From positions 2,914,001 to 2,978,000 of the forward strand of contig OX359194.1 in the NCBI GenBank assembly GCA_947172415.1: a DNA stretch of 64,000 bases, written 5' to 3'. The notes under the pieces are model-generated. The model saw only the letters and a list, made by a program, of their open reading frames with translations, was not told the origin of the DNA and made no database searches. Positions 11,374-21,454 of the stretch are shown here, one piece after another. Position 1 is the stretch's first letter, and the number at the start of each line of letters is the position of its first letter. This DNA is from Chondrosia reniformis. Taxonomy: Eukaryota; Porifera; Demospongiae; Chondrillida; Chondrillidae. A program made the translations under genes and the position numbers.

Positions 11374-11445
11374 GCAGTTGTAGCTCAGTGGCAGAGCAAC
11401 TGGTGGTCATAACCAGCTGTCCTGGGTTCAATTCCCAGCAATTGC
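11374..11445 (+). tRNA. tRNA-like sequence, probable SINE head or tRNA pseudogene
   Basis: A 72-nt cloverleaf can be drawn: acceptor GCAGTTG/CAATTGC (7 pairs with one G-U), D arm GCTC/GAGC, anticodon stem CTGGT/ACCAG, and T arm CTGGG/CCCAG with a TTCAATT loop. Internal pol III boxes are clear (TAGCTCAGTGG and GGTTCAATTCC). The anticodon loop GGTCATA lacks the universal U33 in register; it reads UCA by position but CAU if one base was inserted. No CCA is encoded, and a T run follows at 11454-11461. A tRNA-Met-like SINE head or pseudogene is more likely than a working tRNA. Confidence 0.5.
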
Positions 11446-11730
11446 TTCTTTCGTGTTTTTCCCTCTTTATGATGTTTGATTGACTATTACTTGTGGTTTG
11501 ATTATCACATCGATTATTCATATACTCATGTATAATGATTGTGCAAGGAGGATTACATCAACAAATTCGTACCTAAAATTAGTCACAATTTCACAATTTT
11601 TTATTTAATTTACATTCTGTTTTCAAGAAACAGGCTAAATAAGTTATTCTGATATGTCTTCTCTTTCATTTTCAATCTGTATAAAGAAACCAAGGTAATT
11701 AGTTTTTAATCTCACCATTCCTAACCTTAA

Positions 11731-11757
11731 CCCTAACCCTAGCCCTATGCCAACCTA
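11731..11757. repeat. Short interstitial telomere-like tract
   Basis: CTAACCTTAACCCTAACCCT and AGCCCTA give about four degenerate CCCTAA units. They are flanked on both sides by unique sequence, so this is not a chromosome end. Confidence 0.6.
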
Positions 11758-11936
11758 CGTATTCGTGGAGTTCTTTAGAGCACATATTTAGCAGGTTTCA
11801 ATGTAAATGAACCTAACTGCTGGATTTATTTGCTAGAATTTCTTCAAATAGCATTGCATACAGTGCATTGACTTGCCATTTCATAAAAATGTATTATACT
11901 TCAAATTTTCAAAAACTCATTGGGCATGCTTTACAG

Positions 11937-12031
11937 ATGTCTGTGAATGCTGGCAGCAAGTATTAGATTCATATCTTGCCATTTTAAAAAGTTACAGCCC
12001 TAACTGTACATTAAATGCGTCCTTGAAAAAG
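11937..12031 (+). CDS. Candidate internal exon of an unrecognised gene
   Basis: A good acceptor (GCTTTACAG, ending 11936) and donor (AAAAAG|GTATGC) bound an open 95-bp segment coding for VCECWQQVLDSYLAILKSY and a few more residues. Composition is protein-like and unlike the surrounding repeats. I do not recognise the protein and see no partner exon nearby. The flanking 12060-12600 region shows no coding signal. Confidence 0.25.
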
Positions 12032-12604
12032 GTATGCAGACAGATATTAGGATGCTAGCTAGCTGGGGATGTCACTTGTGTCACCATCGCAATTGACAGG
12101 CAGGTAAAAGTGGCCACATAGAGTAACCTTTGTCTAGTCCATTCTGATCCATTACTGATCCATTACTGATCCATTATGATGGTCACATTAGATCACTTCA
12201 ACAGTAATAACACCTTAATGGTCTGATAAGATACAGGACTAATGACAGAGGCTAGCTCCACACAAAAAAGTGATTAATTTGCAATAATAATTATATATTG
12301 TTTACAAACAAACAAAGTAACATTGAGGCTGGAAAGTGCAGGAACAGGGATTAAAGTAGACAGTGGTTTTATCAAGGAGGAGTAAAACTTACAGGTGAAT
12401 CTTGACATACAAGAAAACTTACGGGTGAATCTCTTGACAAACAAGGGCTACAAAGCTGTCTAGGAAACTAGACAATAAGCACCGGTCTAAGCCGTATATG
12501 AGGCAGGAGATAAGTGCCCACCGACACATGGAATAGAATCGTCATGTGACGTGAGTTGATTGGTGACGTCATTATTGCAAATGGATGCTCCTTCTATACA
12601 TCAT

Positions 12605-12805
12605 TGGTAATCCTAAATTTTCACTATGTGTAATTTTGATAGCTAGTACCGTTGCCGACTTGTGCAAGGGTTTTCATTTGATTTCTTGTAAAATTCTCTA
12701 AAAAGTTGCACATCTCGGGAACAAAGTACAGTTTCAAAATTATATGTAGTGAAAATTTAGATACTTTTGTGCAAAGTCTTTTGAGACTGGTATTATTACT
12801 TTAAG
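12605..12805. repeat. Dispersed short repeat (third copy of the A-tail inverted block)
   Basis: CTAAATTTTCACTATGTGTA to TGAGACTGGTATTATTACTT matches 7930-8095 and 10780-10975. The two halves are roughly inverted relative to each other, suggesting a small foldback element. Confidence 0.55.
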
Positions 12806-13089
12806 CTGAAAACCTTATTTTCACTTGAAGCTTTTTTTCATATGCTCGACTAAATCTTCATTTCTTCCATTATTAAATATGATATATGTAAAAACAAAGT
12901 TATTTTCCAATACTATAAGTGTTATTGTGTTTATAAAAATTGTTGTTTTCAATCTACAATCTAAGACAGAGGGAGGAAATAGGGGTAACTTTGCATTGTG
13001 TTTTCTGTCGGGCATTTTTTCGACCGCAATACGCAAATGTGCTACCTGTGTGGTAACATTGCTACTGTGCAGCTGCAGCGGACCTCGTG

Positions 13090-13835
13090 CATAGCTAGCT
13101 AGTCTAACATGGCAGTAATGCAGGATGTTTAATTTGTGGATTTTACCCAAGAATAGGACGATGAAGAGGAGTGCATCTCACCAATAATTGTAGATTTTAA
13201 TGAGGAGGATAGTACATCTAATAAGCTGAGTAAATCAACTTATTAGATGTAGGGTCAAAGGTGGTTGATTGTTTTCTGCATACTCTTATGTAAAGAGTTA
13301 GCTTAATCAATTAGCATGATCTTTTCCTGTGGTGTTAGGTCTATATATCATTTCCATGAACTGAATCATAGAGTGAAGACGAATTCATGCAACTCTCCTT
13401 TTATCACGGGCCTCGATAAGGATCTAGCCAGCCTGATCTGCAATCGGCCTCTGTCGTATCCAGGATCTCGGAAAACACATCACAGGCAAATGTGCCTGCA
13501 GTTGTACAAGCTGTCATGCCCTACACTATCTTGCAAACCAATGGGGCCAGGCTACAATCTGCCTATATACAGTGTATCCAGTACAGCATGTCACAGACAA
13601 ATACACTAGCTGTGCCTTATACTACTTTGTAAACCAATGCAGCTAGTTTACAATCTGCCACGGGTCATGAACTGTCAGTTCCTGGCCAGCCCTGGTACAA
13701 CAGACGACCTCCACACCTTGCAGAAACCAGGCTGGTGCAGAGTTCTAGATCAAGCCTCTTAACAGCAAGATCAAGAGGTGTACTGGTTGTGGGGGCCTTA
13801 TATTCACCAAACCTTCTTCATGATATTTGAAGATG
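13090..13835 (+). pseudogene. Coding-like remnants, unrecognised
   Basis: Two plus-strand stretches look protein-coding. One (about 13108-13230) reads VDFTQE and DDEEECISPIIVDFNEED with internal stops. The other (about 13428-13830) reads as a long, mostly open Gln/Ser-rich frame containing NVPAVVQAVMPYTILQTNGA and SSLLTARSRGVLVVGALYSP with one internal stop. Neither matches a family I know, and neither resembles CIAO3, whose exons start just downstream. They may be an old gene or transposon product. Confidence 0.3.
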
Positions 13836-13910
13836 ATTCTATGCGTACATACTTGTGGTTTAATCAACACTTCAATGTATAACATTTGTTGTTACTGTTT
13901 TTGTACCCAG

Positions 13911-15434
13911 TCCTAATATGGTGTATCATGTGACAGTTATGCCCTGCTATGATAAGAAGCTAGAGGCCTCAAGAGATGACTTTTACAGTGAAATATACAG
14001 TACTAGGGATGTCGATTGTGTGTTAACGTCAGGTGAGTTTAATGGCTTATTTACTGCTAATTCCATTTGGAGTTGTAATTGCCTAGTAACTTGCCTACCT
14101 TTATCAGATTTGTTTCACTGTTTATGGGAGTCCTTGATAAAGGGTCAAGGTCTATACAGACTATTAACCTACGTATGTTCTCTTATATTTGCTGAATTAG
14201 GTGAACTAGATGCTATGATCTGATGGCGGGCTTCTCCGCTACGATAAAACAATAAAAAGATGGCGTCTAACCCGTACATAAATTTAAGACCGGACGTTCT
14301 TCTCCGCAGCAGCGAATTTTCGTAAATGAAATACTTCAGGTCACTTCCCAAGTGATACTCCATAATCCGTGAGAGTTAGACTGCATTTCGTCCGAGTAAT
14401 GCAGTAACAAACAAACAAACACACAAACTCTACTGATTTATATATATAAATGTTCTCTTATATTTGCTGAATTAGGTGAACTAGATGCTATGATCACTGA
14501 GGCGAAGATTGATTTTAAATCTTTATCTGTATCTCCATTGGATAATCAGTATGTTTGCAATGATTATGATTCTTCAGCTTTTGAAATGCATAACTTTTAT
14601 TTAAAGATGGATTCTGTAATCCATCCACATCCACATTTATCTACAATGCCAATACAATTACATATTGGGAATCGAATGTGAGGATAATAGATATCCATTT
14701 ATCCACATTACGGAAATAAGTGAAAATTTTGGTTAAAAGAATGTAAAATGAAGCTGAAGATGTACAGACTAGTATGCAGAATTACTAAGGTTTCAAATCA
14801 ATGTGTGTCAAAAGATTGTGGATGCAGGCAAAACTTGCAATCTTGCATTCTTTAGACACCCACATTCCCGATATACGTTGTGATCTGATTTTCACTTAAA
14901 AACTACATTCAACAAATGTAGGTTTTCATGTGTTAGTGAAGATAAACAACTTCTTGGTCACGAGTACCTAATACAGTAACTTGTTAGTCTGGCTTGCTAG
15001 TCTAGCTGTGCTTTGAATTGAATTGAATTGAATAACACCTACGTACGTATGCAATAGCATGTCATAGCTATTTACCAAGTTTTGGTTTGAAGCAGGGGTT
15101 TAATTCACTTTGACTGCTTTGCAAAACTCGGAGCTTGTCCACCTTAAGAATATAGATGAAAAGACACCTATCCCTTAAATTCATCGCTGCACTTCTATGT
15201 CTATGAATACTTTTATTTTAAATGCATGTGATTGGCCGAAAAAGGTGTTGTTTTTAATCTTTAGTGCTGCTAGACCATCCCTCCCCTTACACACTTTGGG
15301 CACTTAATTAGGGACAGTCTAGCAAGCCAGACTAAGAACATGTATTCTATTTCTAAATAATGCTGTATGTACATATGTATGTACCTATATAGGGTGGATA
15401 TCTTGAATACATCCTTAGATTTGCAGCAAAAGAA
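13911..15434 (+). CDS. CIAO3: CIAO3/NARFL (Nar1) homologue, three exons, partial
   Basis: Exon 13911-14032 (acceptor TGTACCCAG, donor CAG|GTGAGT) codes for [20 protein letters not shown], then [18 protein letters not shown], the hallmark segment of the iron-only-hydrogenase-like Fe-S assembly factor CIAO3. The next exon starts at 14476 (ATTAG|GTGAACTAG) with [20 protein letters not shown] and continues to about 14600-14680; the phases fit (G|GT). A third exon, 15393-15434 (CTATATAG|GGTGGA to AAAGAA|GTAAGC), reads [14 protein letters not shown], matching the family's SGGYLEHVFR region. CIAO3 delivers Fe-S clusters to cytosolic and nuclear apoproteins with CIAO1 and MMS19. Exons for the N-terminal ferredoxin-like part and the C-terminal hydrogenase part are not seen on either side; downstream sequence runs into unit 2. 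It is either a gene fragment or a gene whose other exons lie elsewhere. Residue matches are from memory. Confidence 0.7.
14175..14495. mobile_element. 229-bp insertion with 46-bp direct repeats at the CIAO3 splice acceptor
   Basis: The 46 bp at 14175-14220 (ATGTTCTCTTATATTTGCTG to GCTATGATC) is repeated exactly at 14450-14495. Between them, 14221-14449 is foreign, starting TGATGGCGGGCTTCTCCG and ending with (CAAA)n, CACACAAACTC and a short TA run. The long target duplication and the A-rich 3' simple repeat suggest a retroposed SINE or 5'-truncated non-LTR copy. The duplication contains the acceptor and exon start, so the downstream copy leaves a complete exon. Confidence 0.7.
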
Positions 15435-15439
15435 GTAAG

Positions 15440-16090
15440 CATAATAAAGGGACTTCCCCTACATACGTACGTACGTATGTATATAAAATCACATAATTAA
15501 TACTTTTTCTGGTTATTTGGGGGGGGGGCTCTTAGAATTGCTTTGTCCCCTTAAGAGAATGCCAAATGGTAATAGCAAACAAATAATGAACTAGGTTGCC
15601 CCTAATAGAATAGAGGTTGCCCCTAAGAGAATAGAGGTTGCCCTTCAAAGTTTTACTGCATACATACGTATTATGTTTTGTCCTGCTTGTGCTATTTTCT
15701 AAAAGAAGCCCAGCACTGGTCTATATATCTCTTACACTGCGGTGAATATCTGGGTCATTAAAGTAAGGTTCTTCCAAATATATATACATGAAAAATCTAA
15801 GATACCATTTTCCTACATGCTATGCCTATTCTGTAAAAGAGCCTATAGGGGAACTAAACCTGAAGAGAGCTTTGGATGAAGATACAGGAGTCTTTTCTTC
15901 CTTCTTTTCCCTTCTTTCATCTTCTTCTCCACTGGGTCAGACAGCCGTTTTTGGGAATTCCACCCTTCAATAGTGATCCTGGGAGTCTTTGTCTTTTTCT
16001 TTATCTTGATCTTCTGTAAATCCTTGGCTCTCTATGCTAAATCTAAAGGCCTTATATACGCTATTTTGGCACCAAAAGTTAAATAAGGTG
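15440..16090. other. Non-coding stretch; 15800-16085 repeated at 27900-28190
   Basis: The first part has ACGTACGT-rich and G-run simple sequence and a short triplicated AGAATAGAGGTTGCCCCT motif (15596-15645). The second part (TACCATTTTCCTACATGCTA through ATTGAATAAGGTGTTAA-like sequence) recurs at 27900-28190, where it is also next to other repeats. No gene is supported. Confidence 0.5.
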
Positions 16091-16500
16091 TTAATTGTAG
16101 AAGCATTTGTTACAGAAAAGGTCCATGATTAGACAAAAGAGGTTGACTCTGGCCATCTTTTGATCCTTGCCCCACTGTTGCCGAAGACATTCACTGCTTG
16201 TTCATAATATTCCTTTTTCACAAAAGCGAAGACTTGATGGCATTTGCATAATAGCCAAAATTGGGTCCAGTCTCTTTAGTTCATCCCACCAATCCTTCAC
16301 ACATTGGAGTTGTCCTCCTGCCATGGCATCATATGTAAACCAGACCTGCCTTGCAGAGGTAGACTCTGCTAGATGGTGTACAAGGGGCAGCGTGGCGATG
16401 GAGTAAATTATCATTTCCAGGGGGTCGACTTGGGTGGTACCTTCCTAGGAGTAGATGACTTCACCATCAATGCAAAAAAAGGAGTTTCTACAGTATATGT
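16091..16500 (-). mobile_element. LINE-like reverse transcriptase fragment (unit 2)
   Basis: Same fragment as at 1-610: minus-strand LVHHLAESTSARQVWFTYDA followed by MAGGQLQCVKDWWDELKRLD. The unit 2 homology starts abruptly at about 16092, marking the left boundary of the duplicated unit here. Confidence 0.65.
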
Positions 16501-17245
16501 TCAAACCACAGCCGAACACAAAATGGTGGTCAAAAACATAAAACATGGTATAACCCGTATTTCCCACGTTGCTTGAGATTAGAGATCAAAACAGAAATTA
16601 TTTTAAAGAACAGAAACTCTTACAATATGCTAGTTTGCTTGTAGATGTTGTTTTAAAGTTGTGATACCAGTCTCAAAATACTAGCCCATAGTAATATCCA
16701 ATTTCTCACCCTTTATACTTTTATTAAATAATGCTTCGTTTGTGAGATGTGCAATACTTTAGAGATTTTTACAAGGAATTATATATACACAAATCCCTGC
16801 ACATGTCAGTAACGAAGCAAGCTACCAAAAGTATACACGGTGAAAATTTAGCTTTACCTTTTGTCAATCAGCCATTAAATTCTAGGAGCGAAAAAGCTTC
16901 ATTTAGATCTACATCTTTTCAAAACAAATTCAACCTCTTAAAAAACTCTTGCTCTAGCTTGTGTCATGAGTTAATTTGACGTCGTTATGAGACATTTTAT
17001 GACATTACCTATGTATTTAGCGAAGCTACTAGTACTTTAAAAGGTTTCTTATGAGACTATTCCGTCCAAACAATCGATGAAAGGCGATGCAACAATAATC
17101 ATAGATAAAAATTAAAACTATTAGCTATTAGTGAACCTAGATATAGTACTAATATTAGAAAAAGAGAAGTTAGAAGCCTTATTACTAAGATAAGAGGAGG
17201 TAGCTACAGCTAGATTGAGAGTATATAGAGGTGGGTAGATGGTCC
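16500..17245. repeat. Unit repeat between LINE fragments (unit 2)
   Basis: Holds the GAGATGTGCAATACTTTAGA block and a short inverted-repeat element; paralogous to 36330-36900. Unit 1 lacks about 500 bp of it near 820. No gene is seen. Confidence 0.5.
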
Positions 17246-18185
17246 AGAATAGAAAGGAGTGAGTGTCTATGTCAGCACTGTGAGTCACAGGAAGTATAAG
17301 ACAGTAGCCACACTTCATTCTTAGGTATGAAAAGATAGTAATGAAAGGAGCTTTTTGTTTGAGGAATTAAGAGAGAGGGTTGATGAATTTGATAGCAAAC
17401 TGAATAATGAAAAGTAGTAGTAGCATTGCCTGAGGCTTGCAGGAGTACTAAAATCAGGTTTTTAATATTAAAAAAGTGGAAAAGATGAAACCATGTCAGA
17501 TAATAATGTCATTTTCTTTTTTTCTTTTCTTTATTCTATTTTTTAATTATTACTGTAACTTACATACATCTAGACATAACCCACATCATCATACTCTGTT
17601 AATCACCTTCCATCCCTTGTAGCACTTGAACTATAATGCACCACCTCCGAACTCGGTGCTTGTGTCTGAGAAGTGTGGCCTGGTAGCCTTAAGTGGCAAG
17701 GGCTTAATGTGCCCAGGCAGTCAGGCTATGTACCTGAAAAATCAAGGTATTATTTCTGAGGGGATTCTAACATAGTAAAACGTACCTACCCTGGCAATTA
17801 ACTCCCACGGTTCCCTCACCTGCATATCACACTTGTTTTATACATACAGTATACGTTTTAAATTATTATTCACATGTATATTTACTCACCTTATTTATTG
17901 TATACAACCACACCCACATACACCACACTTATATGATGCACCACCTCCGAACTCGGTGCTTGTGTGTAGCTGTCTGGGAAGTGCGGCCTGGTAGCCTTAA
18001 GTGGTGTTGGCTTAATGCACCCAGGCATGCAGGCAGTCAGGCTATGTACCTGGGCAGATGGCCTGGTAGCCTTAAGTAGCAATGGTTTATACGTGTCCAG
18101 GTATAGCACTGTACCTCTTAACCACTTTTGGTTTGCTTTTATACATTCATTGTATGCATGGGCACTCTAATAATAATAATAATAT
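17246..18185 (+). mobile_element. LINE 3' end (unit 2)
   Basis: Paralogue of 818-1810: decayed C-terminal codons to about 17490, then the two GCACCACCTCCGAACTCGG segments (17639 and 17938) and an (AAT)n tail at 18168-18184. The tail runs directly into an X1 repeat. Confidence 0.6.
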
Positions 18186-18194
18186 GTATATATA

Positions 18195-18730
18195 TATATA
18201 TATCAGAGAGTACGGTAGTACTCTCTATGGATGGTACCGGCTGTTTCGTTTTCCCTATACATTTGTATAGCAGTGAAAATCCAAAAGAGGCTTTCACTAG
18301 CAAATGAACGAACGTTGAAATATCCCGTTTTCATTTTCTTCTTGTTCTTTATCTTCTTTGCCCACTGTAACTAAAAAAGGAAATACGCTTTCGGACTACT
18401 TCTTTAGCGAAAATACTCTAAATTTCCGTGCTATAGTCTTTTGTAGAAGCAAGAGCAATAACTTTATTATTGAGCATGACGGTTTTTGTCGCCCAAGAGT
18501 CAAGGCTTCAATAAATTCGCCATTTTAATGACGTCATAATCAGTCGAAGATTGCAAAACCAAAATACAAATCTAATTCCTAGCTCGTGCTCCATAAAAAA
18601 TACAGAAACTAGAATATTAAATATTTTCTACAAAAATAGTGAAGATGTATATAGGGATGGCACAAAAAGTACAGAAACAAGAAAATGATATTACACAGTG
18701 AAATATTAGCTATGCATGAATCCTACAAAA
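18195..18730 (+). repeat. X1 repeat (unit 2)
   Basis: GAGAGTACGGTAGTACTCTC terminal hairpin, full X1 body, ending near ATGCATGAATCCTACAA. It lies about 150 bp downstream of the UGM stop. Confidence 0.55.
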
Positions 18731-18879
18731 CAATATAGGGGTGCCTATGGTGCCCCAAAAATGAGGGTAATTTACAGAAAACTGATACCTGATAAATGTT
18801 GTATATTAAGTAAGTAATTACAGTTTCATGTCAAAAATAATGTATTAATTAGTGTACAAGCAATGTGCAGGCTTGGCGA

Positions 18880-21045
18880 TTAACTAAACATATGAACCCA
18901 CAACCTCTCAAAGTAATGTCCTTCTTCTGGATTAGGATGGTTATCAACAAAACTTAGCAATTTTATATAAAATTCTAAAGGATGCTGTTTAATCCTCTCT
19001 CTGGTTGCAGAGAAGCAAGCAGATGGTACCCAATCAATTTGACTCGGGGCACTCTTGCCAAAGGCAGTCTTGTAAAACCCTCTAAACGTGTACTTAGCAT
19101 GTTGCATATTTCCACTGTTATAGTCCTCTTCCCAATGTCCAAAGTGTTTAAACCAACCCATGTCAATTTGGTTTAATGCATATACCATTTTATACCCTAC
19201 ACCATTTTTGAGAGATTTAGAAAAATACTCAAAAAGGTTTCTAAAGCAATATTCAGAATGTTCATTAACACTTCCTTGTACGAATGCTGTCACATCAGCC
19301 AGGTGGTAATAGTTGTTGACTATATGCTGCAGATAGGTATGAGATTCTCTACCAACATTTGGAAGCTTCTCCCACTGTTTAAAATTATAGCGCGGTCTCA
19401 CTTCCTTGCCCTTGTGATATACATGACAGTGAGAAGACACAGAATCCAACCATGTCAGGTCTTCATCGTAATGAGATACAACTATTTCAAACTGTTGGTC
19501 TACAGGTGGATTTGGAGGATAAACAGAGACCCTCTTGTCGTTCTTTTTAGAATTGACTTTATTGGGATTAGGATATGTGTCCTCAGGGTAACCATTCATT
19601 ATAAAGTCAGCTATTTCTACTCCCTGCATAAAGGAGTGGTCTTGGTTACCAACTTCATATCTCCACCCACCAAATCTTCCTCTGGAGTAAACTCTATTGG
19701 ACTCTAGCCAAGGCTGTATTTCACCAAGGAGGTTTTCCCTTTCAAGGAAGGGAACTGGATAGCCTCGCTCTAAGCGATGATAAAATTTAGAGACAATATT
19801 GTTAGAAGTGATAAAGTGAAAGTTAATTAAAGCTTTTATTGTTCTATCAATAAGAACTTCTTTACTCCATCTATCACGATCATCTGTTTCTTTGGGTTCT
19901 GCTGCCTCACACATCAGTGACCAGTAGCTTCCTGGTTCTGGTACATGGTCATCAGAGTAACTGGAGAACACAGTGATTCTGTAGAATGGTGCATCATCAT
20001 CGGGAAAGTACATCCATGACTTGTCTGCTAGAGATTTTGGAGGTTGTCCACGTAAACCTATTCCAATGATGTGAGTATGACTGTATACAAATTGATCAGC
20101 GAGCGTCTTGACTTTATTCGAAGTGTCACCGGATTTGTTGATCATTTTGAGAAAAAGGTCAAGTGGAACCGTAGATATCAGGTGATCAAATTCAAGATGA
20201 TAACGTAAAGCTGGATATGACTTTGGTTCTATTTCTAATCTCTTCTTCTGTATGTCAATGCTAATCACTCGTTGTTCAAAGTGAAATAATCCATGAGGAA
20301 GTCTGGCTGTCACATTACCCCAGATACCACCAGTGCCACTGTAGCGAGGAAAACGAAAGAATCTGTTTGGACCCCATGCAGAATCTTTTAAAGCTTCTTC
20401 CTTCCCCAATGATGCAATCTTTGACTTTATCTGTTTGACATTTGGAACTGCTACACGTTCTCCTACCCAAACAGAGTTCATTTCACGAGGATCCACTGTC
20501 CAAACCTTACGATTGTATTTTCTCATAAATATATTGCAAAGGCCTTCACCGAAGTTCCACAAAAGCCACTGATCAAAGTTAGCCGGCTTCTCATCTCTCG
20601 AGATCACTTCTTCCAATCCCTTTAGACTTATTTCTCTGTCAGTTTCATCCATCAAGTGAATGTTATCTTGAACTGGATAAGGTATAAACCTGTGCTTTCC
20701 ATCTGAACCTTTCATGAAGGCAAAAGAGGCCCTTGTATGCTGATTCCAATCTGCCATAGCCTCATTTAGAACTGTATCAAAATGTATATAGTGAGAGAAG
20801 ACCACATGTCCACCCATGTCCCACAGGAATCCTTTTTCATCTCTTACTGATGATGCAAGACCTCCAGGCTTACTTTCTTTTTCTAATACAATGACTTGGG
20901 TGTTGCTGTTCATAGTCCCCAATTGATGTAGTCTGTGTACAGCTCCTAAACCAGTAGGACCTGTACCAATCACCACTATTCTTTGCTTCTTTTTGCAGTC
21001 ATAATTTACGTATCGCGGACAGATTGTTCTACTTTCAAAATGCAC
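18880..21045 (-). CDS. glf: UDP-galactopyranose mutase fused to DUF3431, copy 2 (intact)
   Basis: One 721-codon frame. Residues 21-485 match eukaryotic UDP-galactopyranose mutase, the FAD enzyme interconverting UDP-galactopyranose and UDP-galactofuranose. Visible motifs are GTGPTG at 27-32, GGLASS at 61-66, GGHVVFSHY at 78-86 (flavin-site His 80), GERVAVP with Arg 197, SWMYFPDDDAPFYRITVFSS with Arg 356, and SRGRFGGWRYEVGNQDHSF. The two arginines correspond, from memory, to the substrate-phosphate-binding pair of the Aspergillus enzyme. After a Pro/Lys/Asn-rich linker (485-518), residues 519-721 match DUF3431 (HCHVYHKG, NVGRESHTYLQHIVNNY, SGNMQHAKYTFRGFYKTAFG, NPEEGHYFERLW). The first codon is GTG and the first in-frame ATG is codon 45, after the FAD loop, so translation must begin in an upstream exon. 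No membrane segment is seen. About 14 residues differ from copy 3. Confidence 0.88.
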   Translation of the reverse strand: MHFESRTICPRYVNYDCKKKQRIVVIGTGPTGLGAVHRLHQLGTMNSNTQVIVLEKESKPGGLASSVRDEKGFLWDMGGHVVFSHYIHFDTVLNEAMADWNQHTRASFAFMKGSDGKHRFIPYPVQDNIHLMDETDREISLKGLEEVISRDEKPANFDQWLLWNFGEGLCNIFMRKYNRKVWTVDPREMNSVWVGERVAVPNVKQIKSKIASLGKEEALKDSAWGPNRFFRFPRYSGTGGIWGNVTARLPHGLFHFEQRVISIDIQKKRLEIEPKSYPALRYHLEFDHLISTVPLDLFLKMINKSGDTSNKVKTLADQFVYSHTHIIGIGLRGQPPKSLADKSWMYFPDDDAPFYRITVFSSYSDDHVPEPGSYWSLMCEAAEPKETDDRDRWSKEVLIDRTIKALINFHFITSNNIVSKFYHRLERGYPVPFLERENLLGEIQPWLESNRVYSRGRFGGWRYEVGNQDHSFMQGVEIADFIMNGYPEDTYPNPNKVNSKKNDKRVSVYPPNPPVDQQFEIVVSHYDEDLTWLDSVSSHCHVYHKGKEVRPRYNFKQWEKLPNVGRESHTYLQHIVNNYYHLADVTAFVQGSVNEHSEYCFRNLFEYFSKSLKNGVGYKMVYALNQIDMGWFKHFGHWEEDYNSGNMQHAKYTFRGFYKTAFGKSAPSQIDWVPSACFSATRERIKQHPLEFYIKLLSFVDNHPNPEEGHYFERLWVHMFS

Positions 21046-21454
21046 TATAGAATTATATATACATAGAAGGCTGTAAATACATGCATTGTATAATTATATA
21101 TATACAATCAAGTATATACCTGCTACAAAATAAAACTTATAAAAGTTTTTACTTATATAGGTTAACTATATACAATATCTTAACACAAGTTTAGTCTCTG
21201 TGTAGTGTGAACAACGTAAAATGCAAACCCATGCTATATACAAGCATACAATGAGACACTGATATATCAAACTTATAGCATATATATATGTGACCTTCCA
21301 TAGAAATTTATATTCCGGGTCCAAAAGTCAAAATTGAGATTTCGCAGCTTCAGTGTGAATACATGCATGTTTTACTTTTTGGATCACCTATGCCTATATT
21401 GTTTTCAGAAATTATATTAACGTATGGCTTCCTGTTTGTAACCTTGTATATATG
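21046..21454 (-). other. Conserved block upstream of UGM copy 2
   Basis: Homologous to 4959-5440 and 42716-43115, ending with GGCTTCCTGTTTGTAACC. No exon is assigned; minus-strand acceptors TATTTACAG and TTCTATAG sit just before the ORF. Confidence 0.4.

Noticed and set aside
11374-11445. Functional selenocysteine or opal-suppressor tRNA (UCA)
   Set aside because: Loop lacks U33, the acceptor is 7 bp with a standard-size variable region unlike tRNA-Sec, and a one-base insertion in a tRNA-Met-like sequence explains it.
11731-11757. Chromosome end
   Set aside because: Only about four degenerate telomere-like units with ordinary sequence on both sides.
19258-19707. Plus-strand 149-codon frame opposite UGM (also 3171-3620)
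   Set aside because: Antisense shadow of the conserved UGM/DUF3431 coding strand; it persists only because the sense copies are similar.
18880-21045. Bacterial contamination or horizontal transfer of a bacterial glf gene
   Set aside because: The mutase half resembles the long eukaryotic form (Aspergillus-like motifs), not the short bacterial form. The flanks are metazoan repeats and there is no ribosome-binding site or operon.
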